This document shows, one piece after another, positions 42,970 through 54,650 of a stretch of DNA of 64,000 bases. Position 1 is the stretch's first letter; every line of letters starts with the position of its first letter. The stretch lies in the NCBI GenBank assembly GCA_030760725.1, contig JASWHV010000001.1, forward strand, positions 26,595,928 to 26,659,927, written 5' to 3'. The stretch comes from Neostapfia colusana (Eukaryota > Streptophyta > Magnoliopsida > Poales > Poaceae). The notes under the pieces are model-generated. The model was not told the DNA's origin and made no database searches. It saw only the letters and a list, made by a program, of their open reading frames with translations. The position numbers and the translations under genes are program-made.

Positions 42970-45900
42970 TGACGGGGCCCGACCTCGATCATGGGGCCGT
43001 GCCGTCTCGCCCGGGGATCGCATTGGGTGGTGCCGTGTTATGCGGCACCCAACAGCACACATATAAGGAACACTGTATTACATAAATCAAAAGCGGAAGC
43101 TTACAATTATTCTTTGTAAATAATTTACATAAAATAGCTACAGCGGAAGTCTATAAACATCTCACATCGAATAACTACAAAGCACCCGAGAAGAGGTCCA
43201 GCCCGCGGACTCCTCTCGCTAGCAACATGAAGACATAGCAGTGGCTGGGTTCTCCAAGTGTGACATGACTCGGAAGTTCCCGAGTCTCACCGGATAACCT
43301 TCTTTATAGCATCGAAGTTTACCTGCAAAACCACTTATATAGCAAGAGTGAGCACGAAGGCTCAGCAAGACTTAACCGTCTCTCCTAAAGCATGCAACTC
43401 TACATGAGGGTAACTTAAGACTTAAACATGTCATTTGGGAAAAGACTCGCCTATGAGTTCATCCTTTACTTTCAGATTTTAGCCATATTAGTAGTGACCT
43501 TGCACCCAGCAACATTGGAACTCCACAATCAAACAAGAAACACTTCATTCCAATGTAACGGTCCCACGGTGGAAAATAACCTTAGTTTGCTCTACCTCTA
43601 CTTCAAACATGGTTTTCATGCAATTTCCATTTATCATAACAGCATTTAAAACTTTGCAAACTATTTCCACACAACTTGATTACTATGTCACAGCGCAGTG
43701 AGCAAGCGGTACTCATAACCGCGAGGGACGGTGATTCGAATCAAACACTACCCGGATAACTCGACACATACGCCCACCTCTGAAGACCCAACTCAGGCGT
43801 CCTTCATTACGTCGTATGTGGCAACCTTTCTCAGGACACTAGACTGTAGAACCGGTCGCACCGTCTCGGGCTCATAGGTCTAACGAGACGATGTGGTATG
43901 CCTCTACAATCCAGTGAACCTGGTACATCGGTTTCCTGGTTCCCATATATCAGTAAGCCTCCGGTACACAACTCAATACTTGCTCCCAGGGCCGCATACG
44001 CTTCGGTCCTTGACCGACACGGGCATAGCTACTCGACCAAGACCTCGTCTTGTCGCTACCTAACTCTCCTGCCCGGTCTCATCATTAGAAATGTAATCTT
44101 TAGTTTGCCTCTCTTGCCAACCCCACTTATGTAGTCCTGAAACAAAGCTCGCGAGTAGATTCCAACTACTCGTCTTCTACCGGATGTCCTAGCCTATTTA
44201 GCATGGCCTTATTCTACAGCGATGACACCATTCTACCCTTGACCTCAGGGTTCAATTTTTGGTTATGCAAGTGGAGTGTAAAAACATCCTTGACCTAATG
44301 CACATACAAACCTTGACCCATAGTGGTAAACAAAGGAAAAACTTTAAAAACAACTTAAGTGCAAACCGGGGCTTGCCTTGGTTTTGCAGGTGACTAAAGT
44401 CAGAGATGTATGAAGTTAGTTTCTGCTGACTTGAAGCTCAATCCCTGCCCTTCTTGTTCCTTGATACAAGCTCAACTCCTCCTTCTTCACTTTCCACGGT
44501 TAATCACTACACGTTATGAATATGCATACATGTTTAATTATAAAACTTTTTGCTAACAAATGCTAAAGCCAAGTTTAAAACTGGAACTCTGTTTAAGAAT
44601 TTAAAATAAAACTGGTGTTAGTGGTCTGGGCTGGTATTTAAGTACTAGGATCAAGTGATGAGTGGAGTTCATCACTTGGATGTTGATTTCCTAACTGGTT
44701 GAACACAACACTACTGATCCAAAGCTCCAATGGAGCTTGAAATTTTCTTGTGAATTCCATGTCACAAGAAAGTCCTCTGAACCAAAATTCAGAAGGTTTC
44801 ACTAAGTAGATCACCCAGAACAATTACTTAAGCATTAGGGCTAAAAGGAATTAATTCTAAATAACTTTGCACTTTCATGCAAATTCACGTGAACTAAAAT
44901 TTCAAACATAGCTAAAAGAGTATGCCTGAATTTTCCTAGGATTTTTGGAGCTAAGGAATGCTCAGAACTGAATTTCCAAGTTTTGGAAATTCTCTGGAAA
45001 TGTTTCTGTATTCATTTGAATACATAAACTTGAAATTAGAATTACCCTAACTAAATCAACTCTAAATGAGCTGAAACTTTTACAGGAGTCTCCTAACATC
45101 ATAAATAATATCCTAGAAAAATTTGGGAATTTTTGGGATGAACCAAACTCCCTCTAAAATTCTTTTGCTGAAAAGTTTTAAAGAATTTTCCAGTATTTTC
45201 TATTGATTTTCATACAAATTGGGTTGTATATTTGGATAGGTCTCTTCATCCTGAATCCAACCCAATTTGAATCACTAAATTTGGAGTTCTCTAGCAAACG
45301 TTATGAAGTTCTAAAGTTTGAACTAAATCTGGAAATTCAAACTAATCGGGAAATATTCAAACTCTGACTGTGGGTCCATCCTACACATGTCAGCCGCTGG
45401 AACTGAGCCAAACGGGGCCACAGGACCTTTCCCGCGCCACCACACTGGATCCCGGGGCCACAGTTGATCGGGGTTTAATTTTTCACCACTGACACGTGGG
45501 ACCCGCCGATCGTCTTCCTCCTCGGCCGGTTTTTCCTTCCCGCGCTGCCCCCTCGCCGGAGCCTCGTCGGAGCTCGCCGGAGTCGACTTCCCGGCCGCTT
45601 TTAGGCTCGGTACTCGCCGCCTGGGGGTTTCTGGCTACGAGGAATTCAATGGTGCGATGATCTCGGGCTGTCGGTGACCGGAAATCGGTCGGCGACGTGC
45701 GCACCCCTCGGTGAAGCGTCGGCGCCGTGGCCCGAGCACCCTAACCCGCCACAGGTTCGGGGAACTTGCTCTAAAGAATCAGTGGAGGTCAGGCTAGCTC
45801 GGCAAGGCCTCAATATTGTTCAGAAACGGCGGCAAGTGGGGGTTCACCGTGTGCCCGAGTGTCCCCGCCATGGCCGCCGATGGAAGAACTCGAAATTAGC

Positions 45901-47844
45901 TGCCACTCCTCACTTCTAAGCTAGGGTTGCGAAGGAAAAAGGTTCCCTATCATCTCTAGCTCCTGTGTGCACAAAATGAACAACTCTAACCGAGAATTAA
46001 GCGTCAATTTTTGAAAATCTTACCCGCGGTTGGGTTTTTCCCGTCCGAGAGGAAAACTTGAAATTCTCGAGCTACGTTGCACGGCTCGAGCTGAAACTTG
46101 GGGGAGAGCGGCGTGAAGTCCCGATGCGTCTCGGAAGTTGCTTGCTCAGTCGTGAAAAGCCTCGGCACGAGCTGCCCATGGCGACCCGAGTTTCCCATTT
46201 CGCCGGTGAGCTTCGGTTTCTCGCGTCAAATGTTGATTTGTGCGCACCACAAGCCAGGAACGTCGAAGCTGAGCCATGGAGGATCTTGTACACTCGTTAG
46301 CGCTCCGTTTTTGTGTGGACAGCTCGAGAAAAAGGGGAAATGAGCTGGTGGTCAACCGAGAGAAACAGGGCATTGCCGGCGGCTACTTTTCGGGCGCGGG
46401 AGCAGACGAAAGCCACGAGCACGAGCTGAGCGACTTCGTGTCTGCTTCGGTGGGAGGGATAAGCACCGGGCGAACCGCCTCTGGCGCTCGCGCGTGGGGG
46501 GGGGGACTCGAGCAGGAGATGGCGGTAGCGCCTTCGGTGGCGTTCGGTGCAGACCCCGTGGTGATCGAGTCAAAACAGATAAGTGACTTAGGCAGTAAGT
46601 TACTTCCCCCCCCTCTCAATGACAATTGGGGCCACAGATCCTCTCCCAAATATCTCCAAATTTTTGGCACTTTGCGAATTCAGCTATGAGGAACTTAAAT
46701 TCAAAAGCCACTTGGCAATTTGATAAGTTTTGCATCAGTTTCAAATTTGAATCCAAATTTCAATGAAATTCATAGCCCCTTTGATATATATATCAAAGCA
46801 CTTCCAAATTTTCCCAAAATTTGCATTCTCACTAATTCAAACCTGAAGAATTTGAATATACCCCCTGATCCTCGAGTTTGCCATTGCAAATACAAATTTC
46901 TAGACAACAGTTTGAATTTCCTTTTTGGAAATGGCCTTCTTTTCCTTGAAGTGAACCATTTGATTCAAACTGAATATTTAAGTCCTCTTTTGTGAAGACC
47001 CATTTGAATTTGGGTGAAAACCTTGGTTTGCTCCTAGCCCATGCTTGATCAGCCTTGGCCCTAATCTGAACTTCATAAGTTCAGTTTGAATATGCCCCGC
47101 AAATTTGAGTTCGAAGGTGATCTCAAATAATGCTTTGAATACAGGGTATATGAGCTCCAAATTTCTCCAAATTTAGAACTTAAGCTCTTTTATAACTGAG
47201 GACCGCAATGGCCATCTCACATATAGGCCTTTGGACCATTTGAACATGAATCCTTTGCAAGGGTTCAAAAATGGGGTTTAAACTCCCTCCCCTCTACTCA
47301 TAGAGAACGTGCATATGAGTTAGATTTTTGGGAGTGAAATTCTTTCCCGGGTTAACATGTGTTCAGCAGGAGCTAAGAACATTTTTGCTCTCCCCACATG
47401 TCCATGTTCGAGTTTATCATCTCATGTGTCCTAACTCAAATCATTCTCTTGCCTTAACATGTTTTGAATTCAGCATGAACTCAACATGATCATAATCCAT
47501 ACCTTTTTAGCTCACCCTCAAATCAGAAGGTTGCCACCATTATCTCCTCAATTTCAAGTGTATGAGGTTCCATGTGTATACAAAAGTTCGGCGGCAATTT
47601 GAGCTGAGCCTTTTGAGACTAAAGACCTACTTCTAATTCTTCCTCATGCACATGTATGATCTACACATGGGTTTAACTCCTCCTTGGTCCAACACATTCA
47701 AAGGAAAGCTTGAACCCATGTGGTTACACCTCATGTACACCATCACTTGTGAGAAAGTTTTTGTAATCCCATTTTCCATGAATCAGAAACACAATGACGT
47801 TCAATCACCCGTTTCTTTGCATTCGCATTTTTGGGACTTTTACA
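42970..47844 (-). mobile_element. Solo LTR (4.9 kb) inserted in copy G 3' LTR
   Basis: Minus strand, starts TGTAAAAGTCCC at 47844 and ends CCCCGTCA at 42970. TSD CCCTC at 42965-42969 and 47845-47849. It is the same LTR group as copy G but diverged and longer. No internal region, PBS or polypurine tract is present, so it is the product of LTR-LTR recombination. The GC-rich block at 45400-46600 holds only chance frames. Confidence 0.9.
43349..43364 (-). other. LTR stem-loop, solo LTR
   Basis: TGAGC, six-base loop, GCTCA, about 380 bases from the LTR 3' end at 42970, next to GCAAGA (TCTTGC on the element strand). Confidence 0.6.
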
Positions 47845-50719
47845 CCCTCTGCGGTGATCTAACTCGAAATGGTGATCGGGTGCATGTGGGCAGCGTACCA
47901 CAGCAGCGCGATCGGTTGTGGCTGCGCGCCAAAATGCTGTGGCCCGGTGTGGCTGAATTCTAATTGGCTGGTGTTTAAACAGTGGGACCAGCGGAATTTT
48001 AGTGGGGGGAAATAATCCCAGAGATGATTCCAACTTTGGAAAATCATAACTCTTTGTAGAAACATCCAAATTGAATGATTCCAATTGGGTTGGATTCATT
48101 TTAAAGCGGTCTATCCAAATATGAACTCAGAATTGCATGAAAGTGAATATATAATTCTGGAAAATTCTTTGAAGGTTTTCTGAAAAAGAATTATTGAGAG
48201 AGTTTGGTTTATCCAAAAATCCTCAAATTTTGCCAGGATAATCTTTAGCATATTGTTGACCTTCAAGCACATTTTCAGCTCATTTGAGGATTATTTGAAC
48301 GGGAATTTGCTAAATACAAACTGCTGTGTTCATAAGGGTCCAGAAACATTTTCAGAAAATGTTTCCAACTTATAAAATCTATTCTGGGAAATCCATAGCT
48401 CCAAAAAATTATAGAAAATTTAGGCAAGTTTTCTGAGACATACTTGAAATTTTAGTTCACTTAATTGAGCATGAAAATGCACATTACTCCACAATTAATT
48501 CTTTTGAGTAGAAATGCTTAAAGAATTGTTCTGGAAGAACTACTCAAGGGCTGAATTGTGGACCAAATTACTTTCATGTGACCAGGAACTCACATGTAAA
48601 TTATCAGCTCAAGTTGAGCAGTAGAACTCCCTGTTCTTATTCTCCATACTTATGTATAGGTGGAAATACATAAGAGACTTTGTGAGAATTATGGAGAACA
48701 CAATTTGAATCCACATTAGCTGCAATTTGGCAAGATAAATCCCTAGGTAGTATAGATCCTGCTGTAAAAGTTTTGAAGCCATTGAAGTTCTTTGCTTCAG
48801 CTGCCTTCAAATCCTTTCAGCTCATCTTTTATGATCATTAGGGAAAATTTAGTTAGTGGATAACTAAGACACTAAGACCAAGTGAGCTTATTCCTGTTTT
48901 TATGCACAACAGAGGCAAACCAAGCCATTCTTGGCTTTTCCACACAACCTCTGTTCCTAAGAAATCATGTCTTAACTTCTTTCCATTGCATTCTATAAAA
49001 ATTGTGCATATACATCTCATTAGGATTCACGACGAAGGGGATTCAAAGGAGCGATTCATTGAAGTGTATCAAACTCCGGAGAATCAAGTGTTGATCAGCA
49101 AGGATCGCTAACTGCTTATATACTACTACCCTGCAAAACAGGCAAGCCCCGGTTTGCACTTAAGTACCTTTTATAAAGTTTTTCATTTGTATCATTTATG
49201 TCTAGGTTGAAATGTATGCATTAGAGTTAGGATGATTGAAACCCCACTTGCATAGCCTTTTTAACTCCTATAAAGGGTTGGGTAGTTTACAAACTCGATG
49301 AGTAGAGAATGTCATGCTAATGTTTAGGATCTCGGTAGAAGTCGAGTGATTGGAAGCTACTCATGAGATAGTACTTATCACACGTAATGAGAAGAGGTAG
49401 AAAATGGCTTAAGTTATGAAAATGAGACCCAGCAGGGGGGATAGGATGCAGTGAGCAGAGGTCTCACGTGCGTAGCCCTGTTGGTGTCGATTGAGGACCG
49501 TCCATGTGCGTCCCTGCTGGACAAGTATCGAACAGTACCGGATGCATACTGGCATATGGGGACCAGGAAACCGATGTAATTGGTTAACCTGGGTGCCGAG
49601 GCTTACCCAACCGTAAATAGGAGTGGGTTGAGGGTAGCAATGTGTAAATCTGCCGGTGGGCACAGTCACGCTCCACGCGGGGACCTCCTGCCCGTTACGG
49701 ATGGACCGGTTCGGCATTTGGGTTGCCTTTGAAAGGTTGTCGCATACAACAGAGTAGAAAGGGGTGTGAAATCACGCTTCTGAAAGTGGGTGTATGCAAC
49801 GTGTTATCCGGGTGTGTCTTGATTGAAATCACCGTCCCTCGCGGTTATTTGAGTACCTGCTTGTTCACTACGCTGTGACGTAGTAAGAAGTGAAATAAGC
49901 AACTGAAAATGCTGTATTGAACTATTAATGTCTTGAATACCTTGATTGTTGTAGTTATAGAGATAATTACGTTTATATTCCACTTTGGGCATCACCACAT
50001 CAGAGGAAAGCGTTTCTTGTTTGATTGTGGACTTCCGATGTAAGGGCTGCCTAAGGCTCATTAAACTGTTGCTATAAAACTGAAAATAAGGATCAACATG
50101 TAGGCGTGTATTTATTGCAAAGTCCTTTTTCCTATCTTACACATCCTTGCATGTAGAGTTCCATGCCTAGGGTTGACGGTTAAGACTTGCTGAGCGTTAT
50201 GCTCACGGATGCTATCCGAGTTGTTTTGCAGGATTGACTTCAAGCTTATGAGAAGGGATGTCGATGAGACTCGGAAACCTCCGAGTGACTACTCAAGAGC
50301 ACCCTCACTGCTGCGGTTTGTTCTTCGTGTTGCTAGTAAGAAACGTCCACGGACTAAACTGTTTCTTCGTGAGAGTTATAGTCTTCCGCTGTAGCTTATT
50401 TTGATATAAGTATTTGTAAAATACTTTTGTATGCTTCCGCAAAGGATTTATGTAATGTAATGTGTTTTCTCGACCCGTGTGCTGTTGGGTGCCGCATATC
50501 ACGGCACCACCCAACAAGATCCTGTCGAGGGGCGTGCCCTCACAGAAGCGTCTCACATCTCTCCACTATGTGTGGATGTGGACATTTGCTGAAGCGTCCC
50601 ACAACTCACATCAGCACATAAACACAAACAATCATCATAAAAGCTCAGCACACCACTCTTATTCAAGCTACTACGATCTAAACGTTCCTATTACAGCTTA
50701 TTCAATGGGAATCCTAAAC

Positions 50720-51432
50720 TTAATCATGTGAACCGGTGCTGTTCTCGCCTTGTGATGGGGGTGGTCCATACATGGGCGCACGCCATGGTGAGTCGGCAGT
50801 CCATGTAGGGTTAGATGACGCTGGTGCTCCATTTTCTCGCGCGTTGGCACGAGTCTCATCTTGTTTCTTCAGCAAATACAGCTTCTTGCGGAGGTAACGG
50901 ATCTCTTCTTGTGCGCTTGCATAGCGGTTTATTAACTACACGAGCAACCTCTGAGACTTGTCAGCAGCTTGTGGGTTGGAAGAGCTGTTACATGGGGTCC
51001 AATGATATCCCTTGTACCACTCTTCCGATACGGGTGCAGGTCAAAAGTGGTGTCCTCAAGCTGCCCACGGGAGGCGTAGCACAGTCCGGTGAGTGCATCC
51101 CATGCAGCATCATCAATAGCTTCTGCCCTTGTAGCTCTCCATGTGGGTGCGAAGTGCCGAGTGACAACCCTACCGTTAGATAGGATGATTACTTCAACCT
51201 TCCACTCTTCATGTCCGAGACGAGGGACTTTCTTGAGAAGATATTGCGGGTATAAGCTGCAGCAATCCAGAAATTCTTTGAGCTCCCTGGATATGTGTCC
51301 TCCCTCCATTCCGTCGGACTGAAATTCTTGAACTGAATGGTTGGCCCATTCATTACTTTCATTATTGGTCTCAGCAAGGGGTGGCTCCTCTTTGGATTCA
51401 TCTCTTCCCGATGGGGTTAAGTGCACTCCCAC
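50720..51432 (-). pseudogene. Copy F orf0-like frame (one internal stop)
   Basis: The frame starts at the ATG at 51432 (MGVHLTPSGRDESK..). It has one TAG near 50938, then stays in frame to the TAA at 50720, about 237 codons in all. The centre carries WKVEVIILSNGRVVTRHF and RATRAEAIDDAAWDAL; the C-terminal part has a basic coiled-coil-like EEIRYLRKKLYLLKKQDE and a Pro-rich end. Function unknown. The RNA-binding-like look of the middle (AEAIDDAAWDAL) is only an impression. Position equals the orf0 of copy A, but similarity to it is low by eye. Confidence 0.6.
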
Positions 51433-51718
51433 GTGGTGGTGGACGAGTCCTTATGTGTGCTGTGCTCCTAATCACCAGCATCTATAAATGAGAAACTTTA
51501 GAGAAGAAGAAAATAACTTCAAAGCTTCAAAAGCTATGAAGCAAGAAAATAAAAGTGTTGCTGTCCAAAAGAAGAGAAAAGGAGGGGCTGAAAATAGCAC
51601 TTTGCGGTGGCTGAATTGACATGTAAAATGAAGCAGCAAGCAATTCTCAAAAATAACACAGTGTGCCTATGTGTTTTAGAGTGTCCATTCTACCTAGGCT
51701 TACGTCCTACGGGCAACG

Positions 51719-51733
51719 TGGCTCTGATGCCAA
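51719..51733 (-). promoter_or_regulatory. Copy F primer-binding site
   Basis: The minus strand reads TTGGCATCAGAGCCA, one mismatch (C for T) to the usual TTGGTATCAGAGCCA. Followed once by GTTGCCCGTAGGA and CCTAGGTAGAATG, the single-copy form of the unit repeated in copy B. Confidence 0.85.
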
Positions 51734-52069
51734 TCTGTGAAACCCGGTTCTGAAAATAGAACCAAGTGAATGCATATGTGTGCCCAGGATGTTCATCACA
51801 CATACACATGTAATCCACAAACTGAATTCAGAATATAACCACGAATAAATAGTGTTTAAGTACTTTATTACAATGACTCAATGTCTCACTCATGAATCTC
51901 TAACTTATTCTTGCAGCGGAAGTCTCTAAACGACAGCGGAAATAACTAAACAGCAGGATCCAACTTGAACTCCACAGGCATGTTGACGGTAGTTCGCACG
52001 CCTAGTACTTCACATGGTCCTCGAAGTACTCATCTCTTGTAACTGATGTTTTATGTGGTAATGCAAGGG

Positions 52070-52089
52070 TGAGTACATGTCCGTACTCA
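52070..52089 (-). other. LTR stem-loop, copy F
   Basis: TGAGTAC, six-base loop, GTACTCA, about 335 bases from the LTR 3' end. Confidence 0.65.
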
Positions 52090-52864
52090 GCAAGTGCGGG
52101 AAAAGTATGACATGTAGCTTACAACAAGGTAGGAAATAAAAAGGCTCATTGCAACAAGCAAATTTTATTTCACGAACATGGTAAAACAACAACTAAGTCT
52201 AGATGAATTAAATCCCAATATAACCAAGTAATCAGCAACATTCTGTCATCATAATTCACCATTTATCAAGTCTCAACCAGCCAATAATCTTTCTCAAGTT
52301 CATCTCATACTCATAAATATTCATAACCATCTAATATTCATATAACCGAAGCCAAACTCATTTTCATGACTCAAAACAGTTCAAAAACAAATCCCAATGA
52401 CCATACCATAACCATACCGAATATCCATCCCAAGTTTACACAAGATGCAATGGGGTAGATGAATGCAAATCCTATGGTGCTGTTTTATTAAACCAGCTTG
52501 TACGTGTTCTTGCATGTTTTAACGGGATTTCATGGGGTTTTATGATGAACAAGGGCGCTGGGATCAAGTGTGGACGTGGTGATGATCTTGACTCAAGATG
52601 TAGATCAATTCCACCGTCAAAAATCGATCAAAACACGATCTGTCCACGCGCAAAAGTTTCTGCTCGAAGTGGGCGAAGAAAACGGACGCGTAGAAACAGC
52701 GGCGATGTCGTAAGATGGGTAATGAAGACCTACCTCACTTCCTTTTGGTGGCAGCGCCTTCCTCCTAGCAATGGCAGCAGCGGGGAATTTTTCTATGGAA
52801 GATTAGGGTAGGACAGATCGTCGGCTTCTTTTCCGGCGACGGCGAGGCGTGGTGGGGCTCGTCA

Positions 52865-52990
52865 GAAGGTCTCGACGACGGGGCTCGACAACGGGGTTCG
52901 ACGGCGGGGCTCGACAGCGGGGATCGATGACGGGGCTCGACGGCGGGGCTCAATGGCGGGGTTCATCGGCGGGGCTCACCGGCGGGGCTC
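52865..52990 (-). repeat. 15-bp minisatellite downstream of the copy F TATA box
   Basis: About eight units of the type GACGGCGGGGCTC, mostly 15 bases apart, with substitutions. A shorter run of the same unit is in copy H (56890-56990). It would lie in the transcribed R/U5 part. Confidence 0.75.
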
Positions 52991-53113
52991 ACCAGCGACC
53001 AAACTCCGGCGAGAGGGGGTGCCAACTCGGCAAGTTGGGAAAGGCATTGGCTCCAAGTCAGCGACTTGGAGGGGGAGGGGGAGGCTGCGGCCAAAAAGGG
53101 GGGGCTGGGGTTG

Positions 53114-53121
53114 TATTTATA
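53114..53121 (-). promoter_or_regulatory. TATA box of copy F 5' LTR
   Basis: TATAAATA on the minus strand, between the U3 array and the 15-bp repeat. Confidence 0.68.
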
Positions 53122-53341
53122 AGGGGGGTATGGGAGGAGTCCTACTCCAATTGGAACTCAACCAAGAGTCCTACTCAATATGGAACTCAACCAACTTATC
53201 CATTTAGTTGGGTGCGGCAGCCTTGGGGATTTTATCCCCCCAAATGTGGAGAAAATTCCCCTTTTGTGGAATTGGGGAATTTGGAAATTTTGGGGAAAAT
53301 TTGGGGATGGCTCATTTCAGCTATCTTTTTCCCATTCCTCA

Positions 53342-53590
53342 CCATTTCTATGTCACTTGATCCATTTCTACATTCCCCTCTCTTTATATGTCCCATTCTC
53401 CATTTCTACATTCCCCTCTCCATTTCTATGCCCCATTCTCCATTCTGTATTTCCCTTCTCCATTTCTATGCCCCATTCTCCATTTCTATAATCTTTTCTC
53501 CATTTCTGTGGTTTTTCCTCCATTTCTATGGTTCCTTCCTCCATTTCTATGGTTCTTTCTTCATTTCTATAGTTCTTTCTCCATTGCTAC
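53342..53590 (-). repeat. Exact 20-bp periodic array in copy F U3
   Basis: CCATTTCTAT-type units start at 53342, 53362, (53382 variant), 53400, 53420, 53440, 53460, 53480, 53500, 53520, 53541, 53561 and 53581. The same array, reversed, is in copy H (56283-56540). Confidence 0.88.
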
Positions 53591-53641
53591 TTCTTTTATA
53601 ATGCTTCTCTGCATGAAAAATGTATGCAATGCATGGAAATG

Positions 53642-54230
53642 AAAGGTGCCCGAATTTTCTCCAAGATTGATCTTCGGTCAGGATACTTCCAGCTAAAGAT
53701 TAAGACCTCCGACCTACCCAAGACTGCATTTCAAACACGGTATGGTTCGTATGAATATACCGTTATGTCTTTTGGGTTAACGAATGCACCCACATACTTT
53801 ATGTACCTCATGAATAAGGTATTCATGGAGTACTTGGACAAGTTCGTCGTGGTTTTCATCGACGATATCATGGTGTATTAGAAAAGCGAGGAAGAACACG
53901 AAGAACACTTGAGATTGACGTTGCAGAAACTGCGAGAGCATCAATTGTATGTCAAGTTCAGCAAGTGTCAATTTTGGCTAAAGGAGATATCGTTCCTAGG
54001 CCACATCATCTCCAAGGGAGGAGTATCGGTTGATCCCGGAAAAGTGGGAGACGTTTTAAAGTGGAACCAACCGCAGAATGTGAGATATATTCGGAGTTTC
54101 CTTGGGATGGCTGGATACTACCACCGGTTCATCAAGGATTTCTCCAAAATAGTGAAGCCTATGACTGAATTGCTAATAAAGGGAAAATCATTTCAGTGGA
54201 CACCAGCGTGTCAAGAAAGCTTTGAGGAGC
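53642..54230 (+). pseudogene. Copy H reverse transcriptase (partial)
   Basis: Starts inside RT at [19 protein letters not shown], continues through [18 protein letters not shown] and FIDDIMVY with the catalytic DD, then a TAG at 53878-53880 where Ser is expected. The thumb follows ([36 protein letters not shown]). The only break is that stop, so this copy is better preserved than copy B. Confidence 0.87.
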
Positions 54231-54650
54231 TCAAGAAGATACTAACCACAGCGCCAGTTTTGGTATTGCCGGACGTGAGCAAAAGCTTCGACATATATTG
54301 TGACGCATTAAGACAAGGGTTTGGATGTGTGCTCATGCAAGAAGGACAAGTGGTAGCCTATGTGTCGAGACAACTAAAGAAACACTAGCTGAATTACCCC
54401 ACACATGACTTGGAACTTGCAGCCATGTACATGCCTTGAAGATTTGGAGGCATTATATCCTTGGCCACCGATGTGAGATCTATACGGATCACAAAAGCCT
54501 CAAGTATATATTCACACAAACGGATCTGAATTTGAGGCAACGTCAATGGTTGGAACTCATCAAGGATTATGATGTTGGAATCAACTATCACCCCGGAAAG
54601 ACAAATGTAGTAGCTGATGCGTTGAGCCGAAGCGGAGCATGTCACCAACT
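54231..54650 (+). pseudogene. Copy H RNase H
   Basis: [18 protein letters not shown] (Asp kept, following Ser changed to Leu), a TAG at 54387 after RQLKKH, and a missing base or two near 54421-54435 in the helix (LELAA..). Then [17 protein letters not shown] and [11 protein letters not shown]. Non-functional. Confidence 0.82.

Larger units (their letters stand above)
33745..50544 (+). mobile_element. Copy G: degenerate Tekay-like element with full LTR pair, containing a solo LTR
   Basis: 5' LTR 33745-38134, PBS 38138, internal 38150-41998, polypurine tract 41999-42011, 3' LTR 42012-50544 with a solo LTR inside. A perfect TSD (GAAGC) flanks it. Despite similar LTRs, the internal region is badly deleted and has no intact domain. 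It could have been mobilised in trans, or the LTRs may have stayed similar through conversion. Confidence 0.92.
42012..50544 (+). repeat. Copy G 3' LTR, split by a solo LTR
   Basis: Left part 42012-42969, right part 47850-50544. The two parts join at CCCTC, as in the 5' LTR at about 34690. Close to the join (about 47905) about 0.7 kb present in the 5' LTR is missing. Confidence 0.92.
50545..53641 (-). mobile_element. Copy F, 5' segment: leader, orf0-like frame, PBS, 5' LTR (start truncated)
   Basis: Continues copy F after copy G. The minus strand reads LTR (53641-51736), primer-binding site, leader, orf0, leader. The first 15-20 LTR bases (TGTAACACCCTC..) are missing: at 53638-53643 the LTR is fused to plus-strand RT of copy H. 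Confidence 0.88.
51736..53641 (-). repeat. Copy F 5' LTR (LTR start missing)
   Basis: Ends ..GGGTTTCACA at 51736. Holds a terminal hairpin (GGTTCT/AGAACC, 51745-51762), phased GCGGA motifs at 51916 and 51936, a stem-loop at 52070-52089, a 15-bp repeat at 52865-52990, TATA box 53114-53121 and a 20-bp array 53342-53590. Confidence 0.88.

Noticed and set aside
42970..47844. Possible full-length element inside the copy G 3' LTR
   Set aside because: No internal region, PBS or polypurine tract between the ends; the length fits one LTR, and a single TSD pair flanks it, so solo LTR is the better reading.
52953..53642. Frames of 84-250 codons rich in Phe/Pro/Ser/His
   Set aside because: They are translations of the 15-bp and 20-bp arrays in antisense to the LTR.
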